64,000 nt of DNA from Pedobacter polaris (GCF_005116505.1 NZ_SWBR01000001.1:186001-250000), one strand, 5' to 3'; counted from the first letter of the stretch, positions 1 to 9,510 are shown. Numbers and translations: made by a program. Notes: generated by a model not told the origin, from the sequence alone.

Positions 1-836
1 CTGTAGCAATAGAAAATGGAATGTCTCCTTGTTTAACAGTACCAAATGTTCCTGTAACTATATCAAATCCAGGCAGCCCAGATTGGACGCCACGCTCATC
101 CGGAACCTTACCTGGCTCAATAACCTTACAAAAAGCTTTAGCATACTCACAAAATTACATTGCAGCTTATTTGATGCAGCAAGTTGGACCAACAGCTGTA
201 GCTAATGAGATCAAAAAAATGGGCATTACCTCTGATGTACCAATTGTCCCCTCTATTTCTTTAGGTTCTTTTGATGCATCTATTTATGATATGGTTGGTG
301 CTTATGGTGTATTTGCAAATAAAGGAGCCTGGACACAACCAACATATATTCTTAAAATAGAAGACAAAAATGGTGTTATTTTATATGACAGCAAACCGGT
401 TATTAAAGTAATACTTAATGAAGAAGTGGCTTACGTTATGACAAGAATGCTTCGTGGAGTAATTACTGGTGGCACTGGATACAGATTGATTGGGAAATAT
501 GGCATAAATGCTCCAACTGGTGGTAAAACAGGAACAACACAAAACAATTCTGATGGATGGTTTATGTCTATAACACCAGATTTAGTTGCAGGGGTTTGGA
601 CAGGGTGTGAAGATAGGGCTTTCCACTTTACAAGCACTAGAGATGGAGAAGGTGCTAATTCGGCGCTACCAATTTATGCAGGTTTTATGAAACGGGTGTA
701 TGCAAATCCTAGTCTCAAGATAAGTAAAGCAGATTTTGAGGCTCCTAAAAGTGGTGTATCAATTGTTTATGATTGCAATCAATATTTGCCGCCAGAACAA
801 ACTACTCCAGAGCTCGATAAGAAATTAGGTTTCTAG
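1..836 (+). CDS. Penicillin-binding protein 1A, C-terminal transpeptidase part (5' truncated by window)
   Basis: This is the end of a class A penicillin-binding protein, which polymerises and cross-links peptidoglycan in the periplasm. The frame is open to the left edge, so the gene begins outside the window and the Met at base 21 is internal. What is visible is the transpeptidase domain: the SxN motif (SQN) lies at bases 147-155, and the KTG motif followed by TTQNNSDGWF starts at base 525. The catalytic SxxK and the glycosyltransferase domain must lie upstream. The C-terminus ends in a short tail after the domain, as usual for Bacteroidota PBP1A. UvrC follows after 25 bases on the same strand. 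The family is certain; I do not assign ponA versus mrcA. Confidence 0.93.
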   Translation, partial: VAIENGMSPCLTVPNVPVTISNPGSPDWTPRSSGTLPGSITLQKALAYSQNYIAAYLMQQVGPTAVANEIKKMGITSDVPIVPSISLGSFDASIYDMVGAYGVFANKGAWTQPTYILKIEDKNGVILYDSKPVIKVILNEEVAYVMTRMLRGVITGGTGYRLIGKYGINAPTGGKTGTTQNNSDGWFMSITPDLVAGVWTGCEDRAFHFTSTRDGEGANSALPIYAGFMKRVYANPSLKISKADFEAPKSGVSIVYDCNQYLPPEQTTPELDKKLGF

Positions 837-861
837 TTTTTAATAATCATCCCAAAAATTA

Positions 862-2661
862 ATGAGTGCTTTCGATTATAAAAAGGCATTGGCCGATATT
901 CCACATAAGCCTGGCGTTTACCAGTATTTTGATGTGGATGATACGCTTATTTATATTGGAAAGGCTAAGGATCTACGTAATCGAGTAGGTTCTTATTTCA
1001 ATCAAGAGAATAATCAATTTAATGGCAAAACCAGGGTTTTAGTTTCTAAAATAAGAAGAATTAGTTTTACTATAGTTGATACCGAAATTGATGCTTGGCT
1101 ATTAGAAAATAGCTTGATTAAAAAGCATCAGCCTCGCTATAACATTATGTTAAAAGATGATAAAACCTATCCATGGATTATCATCAAAAAAGAACAATTT
1201 CCGCGAATTTATTGGACAAGAAAGTATGTTAAAGATGGCTCTACTTACTTTGGCCCATACGCTTCTGTAGGGATGATGCACACCATTTTAGATTTAATTA
1301 AAGAAACCTATACCTTAAGAACGTGCAATCTGCCACTAACGCCTCAAAACATTGATGCTGGGAAGTTTAAAGTTTGTTTAGAATATCAAATTGGCAATTG
1401 TAAGGGGCCTTGTCAGAATTACCAAAGTAAAGCAGATTACGACCAGAATATTGAAGAGATTAAAGATATTTTGAATGGTAAAATTGGCAATGTAATCAGA
1501 AATGTAAAACAAGTAGTTAAAACTGCTTCTGAAGACCTGAATTTTGAACTTGCACACTCCTATCAAAAAAAGTTAGTCGTTTTAGAAAAATACCAAAGTA
1601 AATCTACTGTGGTTAATAGCGCCATTACAAACATTGACGTGGTTAGCATTGCTTCTGATGAACGTTATGCTTTTGTAAATTATTTAAAGGTAATGAATGG
1701 AAGCATTATTCAAACTCAAACAATAGAGATTAAAAAGCGGTTGGATGAAAGTGATGAAGAACTATTAACTATAGCTATTACCGAGTTTAGAACAAAATTC
1801 AAAAGCACTTCAAAAGAAATAGTGGTTCCGTTTCCTGTGTCATTAGTTGATGAAAATTTAAAGCTAATTGTACCAAAGCTTGGAGAAAAGAAGAATTTAC
1901 TAGAGCTTTCTCAAAAAAATGTATTGTTCTTTAAGCGTGAAAAGCTAAATCAATATGAGAAATTAAATCCAGATTTGAGAACTGATCGGATCTTAACTCA
2001 AATGCAAAAGGATTTAAGACTCACTCAATTACCTCAACATATTGAATGTTTTGACAATTCTAACTTTCAGGGGAAGTACCCAGTTTCTGCTATTGTGGTT
2101 TTTAAAGATGCCAAACCAAGTAAAAAAGATTACCGTCATTTTAATGTGAAAACTGTAGAAGGACCTAATGACTTTGCGACGATGGAAGAGGCTGTTTACA
2201 GGCGATATAAGCGCATGCTAGATGAAGAAGGGACATTGCCGCAGCTAATTATAATTGATGGCGGTAAAGGTCAATTATCATCTGCAGTAGCTAGTTTAAA
2301 AAAATTGGGTATTGATAAAAAAGTAACCGTTATTGGCATTGCAAAACGCTTGGAAGAATTGTATTATCCTGGAGATAGTTTTCCTTTGTATTTAGACAAG
2401 AAATCCGAAACATTAAAAATAATTCAGCAGTTGCGTGATGAGGCACACCGTTTCGGTATTACTTTCCACCGCAAGAAAAGAGATCAAGGTACTTTAAAAA
2501 CAGAGTTAGAATTAATTCCAGGAATTGGCAAGTCTACCGCAGACAAGCTACTAGTAAAATTTAAATCTGTAAAAAGGATAAAGGAAGCAAAAGAGGAAGA
2601 ACTAACTCAGTTATTAAATAAGAAACAAATGATCGCACTTAACAACTATTTTAGTGCATAA
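862..2661 (+). CDS. uvrC: Excinuclease ABC subunit UvrC
   Basis: UvrC makes both incisions around DNA damage in UvrABC nucleotide excision repair. The 599-residue length is normal. The N-terminus carries a GIY-YIG nuclease domain (PGVYQYFD then IYIGKAKDLRNR, about residues 17-45). A UVR motif lies near residues 205-240, and the RNase H-like second nuclease domain includes HIECFDNSN and IIIDGGKGQL. The end is a helix-hairpin-helix region (LIPGIGKSTADKLL). The cysteines CNL..CLEYQIGNCKGPC between the first two domains match the Cys-containing class of UvrC. ATG at 862 is the first in-frame start after the upstream stop. Confidence 0.98.
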   Translation: MSAFDYKKALADIPHKPGVYQYFDVDDTLIYIGKAKDLRNRVGSYFNQENNQFNGKTRVLVSKIRRISFTIVDTEIDAWLLENSLIKKHQPRYNIMLKDDKTYPWIIIKKEQFPRIYWTRKYVKDGSTYFGPYASVGMMHTILDLIKETYTLRTCNLPLTPQNIDAGKFKVCLEYQIGNCKGPCQNYQSKADYDQNIEEIKDILNGKIGNVIRNVKQVVKTASEDLNFELAHSYQKKLVVLEKYQSKSTVVNSAITNIDVVSIASDERYAFVNYLKVMNGSIIQTQTIEIKKRLDESDEELLTIAITEFRTKFKSTSKEIVVPFPVSLVDENLKLIVPKLGEKKNLLELSQKNVLFFKREKLNQYEKLNPDLRTDRILTQMQKDLRLTQLPQHIECFDNSNFQGKYPVSAIVVFKDAKPSKKDYRHFNVKTVEGPNDFATMEEAVYRRYKRMLDEEGTLPQLIIIDGGKGQLSSAVASLKKLGIDKKVTVIGIAKRLEELYYPGDSFPLYLDKKSETLKIIQQLRDEAHRFGITFHRKKRDQGTLKTELELIPGIGKSTADKLLVKFKSVKRIKEAKEEELTQLLNKKQMIALNNYFSA

Positions 2662-2663
2662 AA

Positions 2664-2690
2664 AAAAGCTCCGATTTACTCGAAGCTTTT
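2664..2690. terminator. Hairpin terminator between uvrC and gldN
   Basis: AAAAGCTCCG at 2664-2673 pairs with CGAAGCTTTT at 2681-2690. Read on the minus strand the stem has only a G-U wobble and runs into seven T, so it is a good terminator for the gld operon. Read on the plus strand it has one mismatch and a shorter T run, so it may also stop uvrC transcripts. Confidence 0.8.
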
Positions 2691-2727
2691 AAGTTATTTA
2701 TTGAATTTGCTAATTAAGGATTAGGCG

Positions 2728-3651
2728 TTAATATTCCCAAAGTCCCTGCTCAAAATCAGCCATTGCTCTTTTAATTCTTTCAGATTCTAATAACCTATCT
2801 TTCGGATTAAATAAAATATCTTCTATTCTATTATCAGCAGCGTTTGAAGATTTTGTAATGTTGCTAAAGAATAATCTTCTTACAAATACATCATCAAAAG
2901 TAATCCCTGAGTTGTCATTCTGATCATTAGCAATTTTATGCTTCACTAAAATTTCTCTTAAATCGTCAAAATATAACCAGCCTGCTACGGTTTTTAAAGT
3001 ATCTGCTCTTGGTTTGCCTGTTGTTGGATCAGCAACTGGATTTCCGTTATTGTCAACCTGAGTTTTAACATCAATTCTAACCGGAGCAATACCTATTATT
3101 CTTGGTTCAAAAATACCTCGTCTAATATCTAATATCCAATCTTCCTTAATTCTTAATGTGGTAAAACTAGCTGCAAAAAATTCATTATTTGCTCTGTTAA
3201 CTTCATTCGTACCAGGATTTACCCCTAAGAAAGCGGTATCCGCGGCAGAACTATTGGTAACCTTTGGATCATTGCCTTTTTTCTGTCCTATTGGCTCGCC
3301 TTTAAAATCCTCATCTTCACTAGAATAAAGATCTAGCTCCCCATTGCTAACGGCATCATAAATGACACTTAATAAATTAACTTTTGGTGAGGCAAGTATT
3401 TGATTACCACGGTCTCTTAAATCAATTTCACGCCAAATTCTTTTCGTATAGGCAACATCTTCCTTTCTAACTTCAGAATAAGGGATAACAGTGTCAGCTT
3501 CACTTACTTCTTTATAAATAAACCCATCTTGTTTTGGACCCTTCTTCTTTACTTTGGTTTTTTTGTCTTGTGCAGGAGGTGTTACTTGATTTTGTGCAAA
3601 AGCAAAAACCGTTGTCAAAAGAAATATGGACAGAAAAAATACTTTTTTCAT
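2728..3651 (-). CDS. gldN: Gliding motility/T9SS protein GldN
   Basis: GldN is a periplasmic component of the type IX secretion machine and forms a ring with GldK at the outer membrane. The 307-residue protein starts with a Sec signal peptide (MKKVFFLSIFLLTTVFAFAQ) followed by a Lys-rich linker. The body has the recognisable GldN features: YTKRIWREIDLRDRGNQ, the PVRIDV/GWLYFDDLR region, and the C-terminal IEDILFNPKDRLLESERIKRA. It is the last gene of gldK-gldL-gldM-gldN, six bases after gldM, and a hairpin terminator follows. The order is the same as in Flavobacterium johnsoniae. Confidence 0.96.
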   Translation of the reverse strand: MKKVFFLSIFLLTTVFAFAQNQVTPPAQDKKTKVKKKGPKQDGFIYKEVSEADTVIPYSEVRKEDVAYTKRIWREIDLRDRGNQILASPKVNLLSVIYDAVSNGELDLYSSEDEDFKGEPIGQKKGNDPKVTNSSAADTAFLGVNPGTNEVNRANNEFFAASFTTLRIKEDWILDIRRGIFEPRIIGIAPVRIDVKTQVDNNGNPVADPTTGKPRADTLKTVAGWLYFDDLREILVKHKIANDQNDNSGITFDDVFVRRLFFSNITKSSNAADNRIEDILFNPKDRLLESERIKRAMADFEQGLWEY

Positions 3652-3657
3652 AATTTT

Positions 3658-5193
3658 TTAGTTTACGGTAAATACCATTGAATTTAAAGTTGGCGTACGT
3701 CCATCTGGCATTTGAGCAACAATATTATCAATATAAACAACCGATTTAAATGGCAAATTCGACAATGCAGCTTTAGCTTGTGCATTAAAATTGTCGCCTT
3801 GGCAATAATAAACTTGGGCATCTTGACGTGGTCTAACAACAGTTACATTAAATTTAGTAACTCTTGCTTTGATATCAAATTCAAAATTTTCCAAAACTGC
3901 TAAAACTTGATTTTCTCTAGCTAATAAATTTCCAGAAATAATGCCGCCCATTTTACCTGCAAATTTAGCGGTCGGATTAGGCACTGCTTTTACCCTAAAC
4001 TTATTTGTACCAAGGTTAAGCGACTTTCCGGCAGCACTAGCAGATACACTAATTGACACTTCCTGACCAATCATTCCACCACCTACATTTACCATAAATC
4101 TACCTGCAGAACCGGAGATTGAACCTCCAGACATACTTGCTTTAATGCTTTCTAAAGAAAAGCCTGGAGCCGATATAGAGAATGGATTTGGAATACCCGC
4201 ATAAATTACATTTAAATTGGTTGAAGAAACAGTAGCTGATGGTTTTGCAACTTGGTAAGTGATCGGCTGAGTTTCATATGTTTTCACTTCCCCATCCGCT
4301 TGTTTAACTCTAATAGTTCCTTTCCAAGTAAATGAACCAACGCTTCCAGTTCCACCAGTATAAGTACCAACCCCATCTTTTACATTTAATGAGCTACCCC
4401 CAACGGTAATTTCTGGGTTTGATTTAGAATCACTTGCAGTTAAAAATACTTCAGCTTTATAAGGTTGACCTTGAATTACATAACTTCCAGAAGGTACTGC
4501 AACGGCTTTAAACCTATCTAAAGTCATTTGTGTAGGATTTAATTCTCCAAAAATTTTCTTAACAATCTCTGCTTCAGCATTTTGAACGTCAGACTGAATT
4601 TTTGTTAATATGGTATTTGCCGCAGTTAATGGAATTCCTTCACCAAAATTCACATCCTCCCATTTTCTTCCACCATTAGATTTTTTAGGATCTTTGGCTT
4701 CTAATGAAAATGAAACATTTCTACGATCTTTTGGGTCAAGTAAAGCAATTAATTTTGCGCGTGTATCATTAATTTTAGCTTTTAATTTTTCGCCTTCTTT
4801 TTTATTAATCATGATATTACTAGAAATATCTTGATTATCTCTTAAAACGAAGTCCCCAGTTTCTGGATCAATACCCTCACCTGCAGTTTTAAATTCATCT
4901 TTTAATCTTAAAATGTCTTTATTCAACTCATCTGCGTAAGCTTTAGCCTTTTGGGCTTTATCCCAAAGTGGTTGGGCACGTTCTGGTTTGTTCTTTAATT
5001 CTGTATTTTGGAATGTGCTAAATACCTGATCTAAGCTATTGCTTACACTAGTTTTAGAATCATCCAAACTATCGTTAATATTCTTAAACGCATTTAAGAT
5101 TGTATCTGAAACGTTTAAGGCAAGCATTGCTAGCAACACCAGATACATCATGTTGATCATCTTCTGCCTTGTCGTTTCTTTTCCTCCAGCCAT
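3658..5193 (-). CDS. gldM: Gliding motility/T9SS protein GldM
   Basis: GldM is the periplasm-spanning part of the T9SS/gliding motor; its single N-terminal helix sits with GldL in the inner membrane. The 511-residue sequence begins MAGGKETTRQKMINMMYLV, the conserved GldM start, with one transmembrane helix at about residues 12-30. A helical region (to about residue 225) is followed by beta-sandwich domains rich in Gly, Ser and Val, with conserved cysteine late in the protein (VYYCQGDNF). It lies 34 bases after gldL and six before gldN, so it is certainly co-transcribed. Confidence 0.97.
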   Translation of the reverse strand: MAGGKETTRQKMINMMYLVLLAMLALNVSDTILNAFKNINDSLDDSKTSVSNSLDQVFSTFQNTELKNKPERAQPLWDKAQKAKAYADELNKDILRLKDEFKTAGEGIDPETGDFVLRDNQDISSNIMINKKEGEKLKAKINDTRAKLIALLDPKDRRNVSFSLEAKDPKKSNGGRKWEDVNFGEGIPLTAANTILTKIQSDVQNAEAEIVKKIFGELNPTQMTLDRFKAVAVPSGSYVIQGQPYKAEVFLTASDSKSNPEITVGGSSLNVKDGVGTYTGGTGSVGSFTWKGTIRVKQADGEVKTYETQPITYQVAKPSATVSSTNLNVIYAGIPNPFSISAPGFSLESIKASMSGGSISGSAGRFMVNVGGGMIGQEVSISVSASAAGKSLNLGTNKFRVKAVPNPTAKFAGKMGGIISGNLLARENQVLAVLENFEFDIKARVTKFNVTVVRPRQDAQVYYCQGDNFNAQAKAALSNLPFKSVVYIDNIVAQMPDGRTPTLNSMVFTVN

Positions 5194-5227
5194 GTTTAAT
5201 TAGATTTTAATGCCGATTAATAAATTA

Positions 5228-6037
5228 CTAATTAGTACGTGGTTGGTTCATCGCTGTTAACATATTGCCGTATATAGCATTTAATGACGACAGGTTTTTC
5301 GCTAATTTGCCCACTTCTTCTTTAAACTGTTTCGAATCTTCCATAGATTCATTGAAATTATTCATTGTTAATGATAAGTTCTGATAGAATTTATTCATTG
5401 ATTTTAAATGAGCACTAGAGTCTTGTAGCTCTAATTCATAAACAGCATTTAAAGCCGATAAATTTTTAGCCAAGTTATTTACTTGATCATGGTAAGCTTT
5501 AGAATCTACATTGCTTTCTCCCATCTCTACCAATTGAGCTGTTGCTTTACCAAAAGCATTGCTTAAGTTATCAAAGCTAGATGAAGCAGTTTTTACTTTA
5601 CCAGTAAATTCGTTCGTTGCAACCGCAGCATCAGTAACGTTTGAAATTGTTGCTACTTTATCGCCAAAAGTACGTAAACCAGAACCAAGGCTTTCAATTA
5701 ATTCAGGGCCAATTTTAGCATCTTCTAACATTTTATCTAAAGCTGCCGAAGAAGAAAAACCAGATCCACTAGTTGGTCTTGCAGAAGATTTAGGTAACTC
5801 TCCTGTAAATCCATTCGCTAATTCTGGATACACCCTTTCCCAAGGTAATTCGGGTTCAGGTGGGAAGAAGGCTGTAACGGCAAATAAAATTGCTTCGGTT
5901 ACTAGACCAACGCCAATTATATAATTTGCATACACTCCACCTAAGTGTAAAATTTTCCCTAATGCTCCTAAAATAACTACACTCGCTCCCAATGAAATTG
6001 CGACGTGTAACCACCCTGGTTGTCCTTTTGCTGCCAT
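5228..6037 (-). CDS. gldL: Gliding motility/T9SS motor protein GldL
   Basis: GldL is the inner-membrane, proton-motive-force-driven rotor partner of GldM. The 269-residue protein has two N-terminal membrane helices (about residues 8-28 and 34-56) with an acidic residue inside the second one (GLVTEAILF), as expected for an ion-driven motor. The rest is a cytoplasmic helical tail with two near-duplicate segments (KNLSALNAVY and KNLSSLNAIYGN), suggesting an internal repeat. The gene lies 39 bases after gldK and 34 before gldM. Confidence 0.96.
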   Translation of the reverse strand: MAAKGQPGWLHVAISLGASVVILGALGKILHLGGVYANYIIGVGLVTEAILFAVTAFFPPEPELPWERVYPELANGFTGELPKSSARPTSGSGFSSSAALDKMLEDAKIGPELIESLGSGLRTFGDKVATISNVTDAAVATNEFTGKVKTASSSFDNLSNAFGKATAQLVEMGESNVDSKAYHDQVNNLAKNLSALNAVYELELQDSSAHLKSMNKFYQNLSLTMNNFNESMEDSKQFKEEVGKLAKNLSSLNAIYGNMLTAMNQPRTN

Positions 6038-6076
6038 AATCTTTAAAAATTTGTTTTTGGTTGTTTTAGTTGTTGT

Positions 6077-7414
6077 TTAATTTAATGCATTACCAGGGAA
6101 ATCTGATACGCAACGGAAACCAATGTAAGATCTTGCCTTATCTTGATATTCATAAGTTCCTACTGAGTTTTGAAGGAAGAAACCCATATCTTTCCATGAT
6201 CCACCCCTAACTACCTTTGCGCCTTTAGATGTATTGGTATAATTAGGACTGAAATCTAATAATAAGCTTGTTGCCGATTTATTGTAGGCACTGATCGTCC
6301 ATTCTGCAACATTACCAGCCATATTATACAAACCATAGTCGTTTGGTAAATATGCTCGAGCATCTACCGTGTATAAACCACCATCATCTGTATAATTACC
6401 CCTACCTATTTTAAAGTTAGCTTGTAAACAACCTTTTGTATTTTTAATATATGGGCCACCCCATGGATATTTTGTTTGCGTTCTTCCGCCCCTTGCTGCA
6501 TATTCAAACTCTTGTTCAGTCGGAAGTCTATACCTCAATCTACCATTTTCAGGCATTTTTCTAGCTGCAGCTATATTTCTGTATAATGCAGTTCTCCAAT
6601 GACAAAAGGCATTAGCTTGCTCCCATGTTACACCAACAACTGGGTAAGTATCATAAGATGGGTGATTGAAATAAGCATCAACCATTGGATCATTTTGTGA
6701 ATAAGAAAAGTCTAACTTCCAAACTAAAGTATCAGGGTAAACACTCACTGAAGGATGCTCATTTGCCTTACCTGGAGTTGGGTTATCTGTGTAAGATTGA
6801 ATATAGTCTTGTCTAGTAGAATTTGGATTCTGTCTACCAGCAGCCTCTAAATTATGATCTAGATAACTATAAGCATATCTAAATTTTCTAATGTCAAATT
6901 CGTTTCTACCCGGTAAAGCATCATTTCCAGCATAATACATATTTTGTAATCTTGCTTTAAACGCACTATTTCTACCCCATAGCACTCCACCATTTCCTAT
7001 TGCTTTCCAGTTAATATTATCCTGGCCTGTTACGGCAGTTGCTCCAGCAGCTGTTGGTTGCGGTTTATAAAGCGTTGGTGCACCAGATCTTCCTAATGAA
7101 GTAACGGCTATTGAATCTCTTACCCAGTTTACAAATTGTCTATATTCTGCGTTAGTAATTTCGGTTTGATCCATATAGAAAGCTGGAAAGGAAGTCATTC
7201 TGCTACGATTTCCCTCGTAAAAAGTTTGATCTTCATCCGTCATTCCTATCAAAGTTCTACCCGGCGGAATAAAAACCATGCCTAATGGAATAGTTTTATT
7301 CTTAAATTTTCTGTTGTAGGCCCCTACTAGCTCTCCAGATTGGCTTCCATTCTTGGAACAGCTTGCTAAAAAGCCACAAACAATGAAAAAACTAAAAAGG
7401 TATATGTTTCTCAT
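6077..7414 (-). CDS. gldK: Gliding motility/T9SS lipoprotein GldK
   Basis: GldK is an outer-membrane-associated lipoprotein of the T9SS that partners GldN. I place the start at the ATG at 7414 (445 residues), because it gives a clean lipoprotein signal (MRNIYLFSFFIVCGFLASC); a start 13 codons upstream at 7453 would put charged residues before the hydrophobic segment. The mature part is a formylglycine-generating-enzyme-like (SUMF1) fold: FIPPGRTLIG, FYMDQTEITNAEYRQF, YPVVGVTWEQANAFCHWR, RLPTEQEFEYAARGG, NVAEWT, VVRGGSW and the final GFRCV. First gene of the gldKLMN operon; a promoter-like TAAATTTG lies about 95 bases upstream. Confidence 0.95.
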   Translation of the reverse strand: MRNIYLFSFFIVCGFLASCSKNGSQSGELVGAYNRKFKNKTIPLGMVFIPPGRTLIGMTDEDQTFYEGNRSRMTSFPAFYMDQTEITNAEYRQFVNWVRDSIAVTSLGRSGAPTLYKPQPTAAGATAVTGQDNINWKAIGNGGVLWGRNSAFKARLQNMYYAGNDALPGRNEFDIRKFRYAYSYLDHNLEAAGRQNPNSTRQDYIQSYTDNPTPGKANEHPSVSVYPDTLVWKLDFSYSQNDPMVDAYFNHPSYDTYPVVGVTWEQANAFCHWRTALYRNIAAARKMPENGRLRYRLPTEQEFEYAARGGRTQTKYPWGGPYIKNTKGCLQANFKIGRGNYTDDGGLYTVDARAYLPNDYGLYNMAGNVAEWTISAYNKSATSLLLDFSPNYTNTSKGAKVVRGGSWKDMGFFLQNSVGTYEYQDKARSYIGFRCVSDFPGNALN

Positions 7415-7508
7415 AAAGTCATTTAAGCAGTATCGTAATAAATATAATAACAATTTTATCGAATATCCCTGACATATACAATTATTTGCTTAAATAAATG
7501 CACAGCGG

Positions 7509-7516
7509 CAAATTTA
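7509..7516 (-). promoter_or_regulatory. Putative -7 element for gldKLMN
   Basis: The minus strand reads TAAATTTG here, matching the Bacteroidota -7 consensus TAnnTTTG. It would start transcription near 7502 and give a leader of roughly 90 bases before gldK. No clear -33 element was found, so this is a motif-only call. Confidence 0.4.
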
Positions 7517-7654
7517 AACACTTTCTCGTTAATAATCCACTTTAAATTAATGAAAAAAAATTGCTTATTAATTAATATAAACAGAAAGAAAAATTATATC
7601 ATCGAAAGCCTAAAAACTAATAGGGATGTGAGCAAGATTCGGGTTATAAAAAAA

Positions 7655-8425
7655 TTACTTGTTAGACTTTTTGATATAATTTTCTATAGCCATAATCATA
7701 GACGGAGCCTCTGGGCTTGGCGCTGCAATATCAACAATCTGACCTGCATCAGTTGCTGCTTTATGGGTATTTAAACCGAAAGCTGCAATACGGGTGTTGT
7801 TTTGCTTAAAGTTTGGGAAATTAATATAAAGGGATTGAATACTCGATGGACTAAAAAATGCAATAACATCATAAAAAACTTCTGCTAAATCAGAAAGATC
7901 GCTCACTACAGTTTTAAATAAAACTGCTTTCACAAAATCGTATCCATTTTTTTGCAAAAAATTCATTGTATCCTCTGTAGCAACATCAGAGCAAGGGTAA
8001 AGAAATTTTTCAGAAGCATGTTTTTTCAAAACCTCTGCTAAGTCAGAAGCTGTTTGCTTGCCAAAAAAGATCTTTCGTTTTCTATATTGAATGTATTTTT
8101 GAAGATATAAGGCTGTTGATTCCGAGATACAAAAATACTTGAGATCTGCAGGCACTTCATATCTCATTTCTTCACAAATTCTAAAGAAATGATCAACTGC
8201 ATTACGGCTAGTAAATACAACAGCCGTAAATTCTGCCAAATTAATTTTGTCTTTTCTAAAATCTCTAGCAGGAACACCCTCCACATGAATAAAAGACCTA
8301 AAGTCTATTTTCAAATTGAACTTTTTAGCCAAATCAAAATAAGGCGACTTCTCTGTTTCGGGTTTTGGTAAAGTGATCAGTATACTTTTTACTTTACGTA
8401 ACCTATCTTCGTTCATTTCCTGCAT
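7655..8425 (-). CDS. hemD: Uroporphyrinogen-III synthase (HemD-like)
   Basis: HemD cyclises hydroxymethylbilane to uroporphyrinogen III in heme biosynthesis. The 256-residue protein has the two-lobed layout of the family: an N-terminal half with FTAVVFTSRNAVDHFF, the linker region KYFCISESTALYLQK, and a second lobe with FLYPCSDVATEDTMNFL, DVIAFFSPSSIQSL and IAAFGLNTHKAATDAG. HemD sequences are very divergent, so the call rests on these short motifs and on length. It starts 16 bases after a DUF4271 gene, and hemW diverges from that pair. Heme genes hemW, ctaA and ctaB are also in the window but not adjacent. Confidence 0.85.
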   Translation of the reverse strand: MQEMNEDRLRKVKSILITLPKPETEKSPYFDLAKKFNLKIDFRSFIHVEGVPARDFRKDKINLAEFTAVVFTSRNAVDHFFRICEEMRYEVPADLKYFCISESTALYLQKYIQYRKRKIFFGKQTASDLAEVLKKHASEKFLYPCSDVATEDTMNFLQKNGYDFVKAVLFKTVVSDLSDLAEVFYDVIAFFSPSSIQSLYINFPNFKQNNTRIAAFGLNTHKAATDAGQIVDIAAPSPEAPSMIMAIENYIKKSNK

Positions 8426-8441
8426 TTTAACTAATTACCTC

Positions 8442-9410
8442 TTAAAATCCTATTGCCTTGATTAATATTAATATAGGGCAAATTTCGAGGGTGCAAAAGT
8501 ACAAAATTAAATAGACTTTTGAAAACCTATAATGAGATAAAATATTTATTCCTGCCCTTATAAACTGAAAAATAAAAATTATTGCTAACAAAACTATGGC
8601 AATAACGATATAATAGTTGCCATATTTAAGCGGAGACAATGCAAATGCAATTACCAGCGGGATAAACAACAACGAGGTATTAAAATAACTTAAATATAAT
8701 ATAGAAACATATTCATTTACTGGTTTCTGGACATTAAATACAAAACCAAGTAATCTTAGTAATAAGATTTTTAATACATATAGCATAATTATACCAATTG
8801 AAATGGAGACGAAAGATTGAAATCCATTAGCAATTTCGTTTAAGTTTTGATACTGCGCCACTAAATAAAAGAACATTCCAATAACAAATCCGAATTGGAT
8901 AAATAACAATAAGAATGGCCATGAGGTAAACAAATTGTCCTCCTTATTTAAGTTGCTTAAGGCTCTATTGCTAAAAAACGATTGTATTATTGAAAGCAAC
9001 TGCTTCGAAAATATACTTTTTAGCACCGCAAAAACAACCATTAAAAACCCTATAAATGCTAAAATCCAAACTTCTCCTTTTGGCAGTTTAATACCTTTTT
9101 GAAAAGTAGCACCACTAACAGATTTCAATAAGAAATTCTTTGTTAGTAATTCAAAATCAAGCTTTGGGTAACCAAATCCTTTACTTAAACTATCTGCAAT
9201 AAGAGTTTTGGCTAAAGAATCTAAAGGCCTTAAATTCTTTGGTGTAATTGTATCAATTACTTTTATAGGTACAATTAGTGCAGAATCTAAACTATCTATA
9301 TTCAAACTATCCTGCAAGCTATCTATATTCAGAGGGATTTGTTGTGCCTTAATTGGCAAAAGAAAAGTGCATGTGCACAACACTACAAGTAGTAAAACCC
9401 TTTTATACAT
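8442..9410 (-). CDS. DUF4271 integral membrane protein
   Basis: A 322-residue protein with an N-terminal signal peptide (MYKRVLLLVVLCTCTFLLPIKAQ), a Ser/Leu/Asp-rich repeat just after it (NIDSLQDSLNIDSLDSAL), and about six or seven membrane helices from residue 115 to the C-terminus. This matches the Bacteroidota-specific DUF4271 family, whose function is unknown. It is first in a two-gene operon with hemD (16-base gap), and a TAAATTTG element lies upstream. A role near heme biosynthesis is inference from this neighbour only. Confidence 0.85.
   Translation of the reverse strand: MYKRVLLLVVLCTCTFLLPIKAQQIPLNIDSLQDSLNIDSLDSALIVPIKVIDTITPKNLRPLDSLAKTLIADSLSKGFGYPKLDFELLTKNFLLKSVSGATFQKGIKLPKGEVWILAFIGFLMVVFAVLKSIFSKQLLSIIQSFFSNRALSNLNKEDNLFTSWPFLLLFIQFGFVIGMFFYLVAQYQNLNEIANGFQSFVSISIGIIMLYVLKILLLRLLGFVFNVQKPVNEYVSILYLSYFNTSLLFIPLVIAFALSPLKYGNYYIVIAIVLLAIIFIFQFIRAGINILSHYRFSKVYLILYFCTLEICPILILIKAIGF
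8494..8501 (-). promoter_or_regulatory. Possible internal promoter for hemD
   Basis: The minus strand reads TACTTTTG inside the last codons of the DUF4271 gene. Transcription from here would give hemD a leader of about 60 bases. It lies in coding sequence and the match may be chance. Confidence 0.25.
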
Positions 9411-9446
9411 CCTTAAATAAGTAGCAACTATAAATTATAATCAACA

Positions 9447-9454
9447 CAAATTTA
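9447..9454 (-). promoter_or_regulatory. Putative -7 element for the DUF4271-hemD operon
   Basis: The minus strand reads TAAATTTG, matching TAnnTTTG, 37 bases before the DUF4271 start codon at 9410, giving a short leader of about 30 bases. It lies in the divergent interval shared with hemW. Confidence 0.5.
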
Positions 9455-9498
9455 CTGCTTTATTATTTTGTTTTCCTAAGGTGTAGCCTCAATTAAAT

Positions 9499-9506
9499 TA
9501 TCTTTG
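9499..9506 (+). promoter_or_regulatory. -7 element TATCTTTG immediately before hemW
   Basis: TATCTTTG matches the Bacteroidota -7 consensus, with only four bases (CGCA) between it and the hemW ATG. A start site about seven bases after the element would fall on or next to the start codon, so the mRNA would be leaderless or nearly so. Confidence 0.55.
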
Positions 9507-9510
9507 CGCA

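Noticed and set aside
5559..5924. 121-residue open frame on the + strand
   Set aside because: It is antisense to gldL and has no signal, motif or promoter of its own.
7550..7774. 74-residue open frame on the + strand in the gap before gldK
   Set aside because: It runs into hemD from the opposite strand and its translation is Asn/Lys-rich with no recognisable feature.
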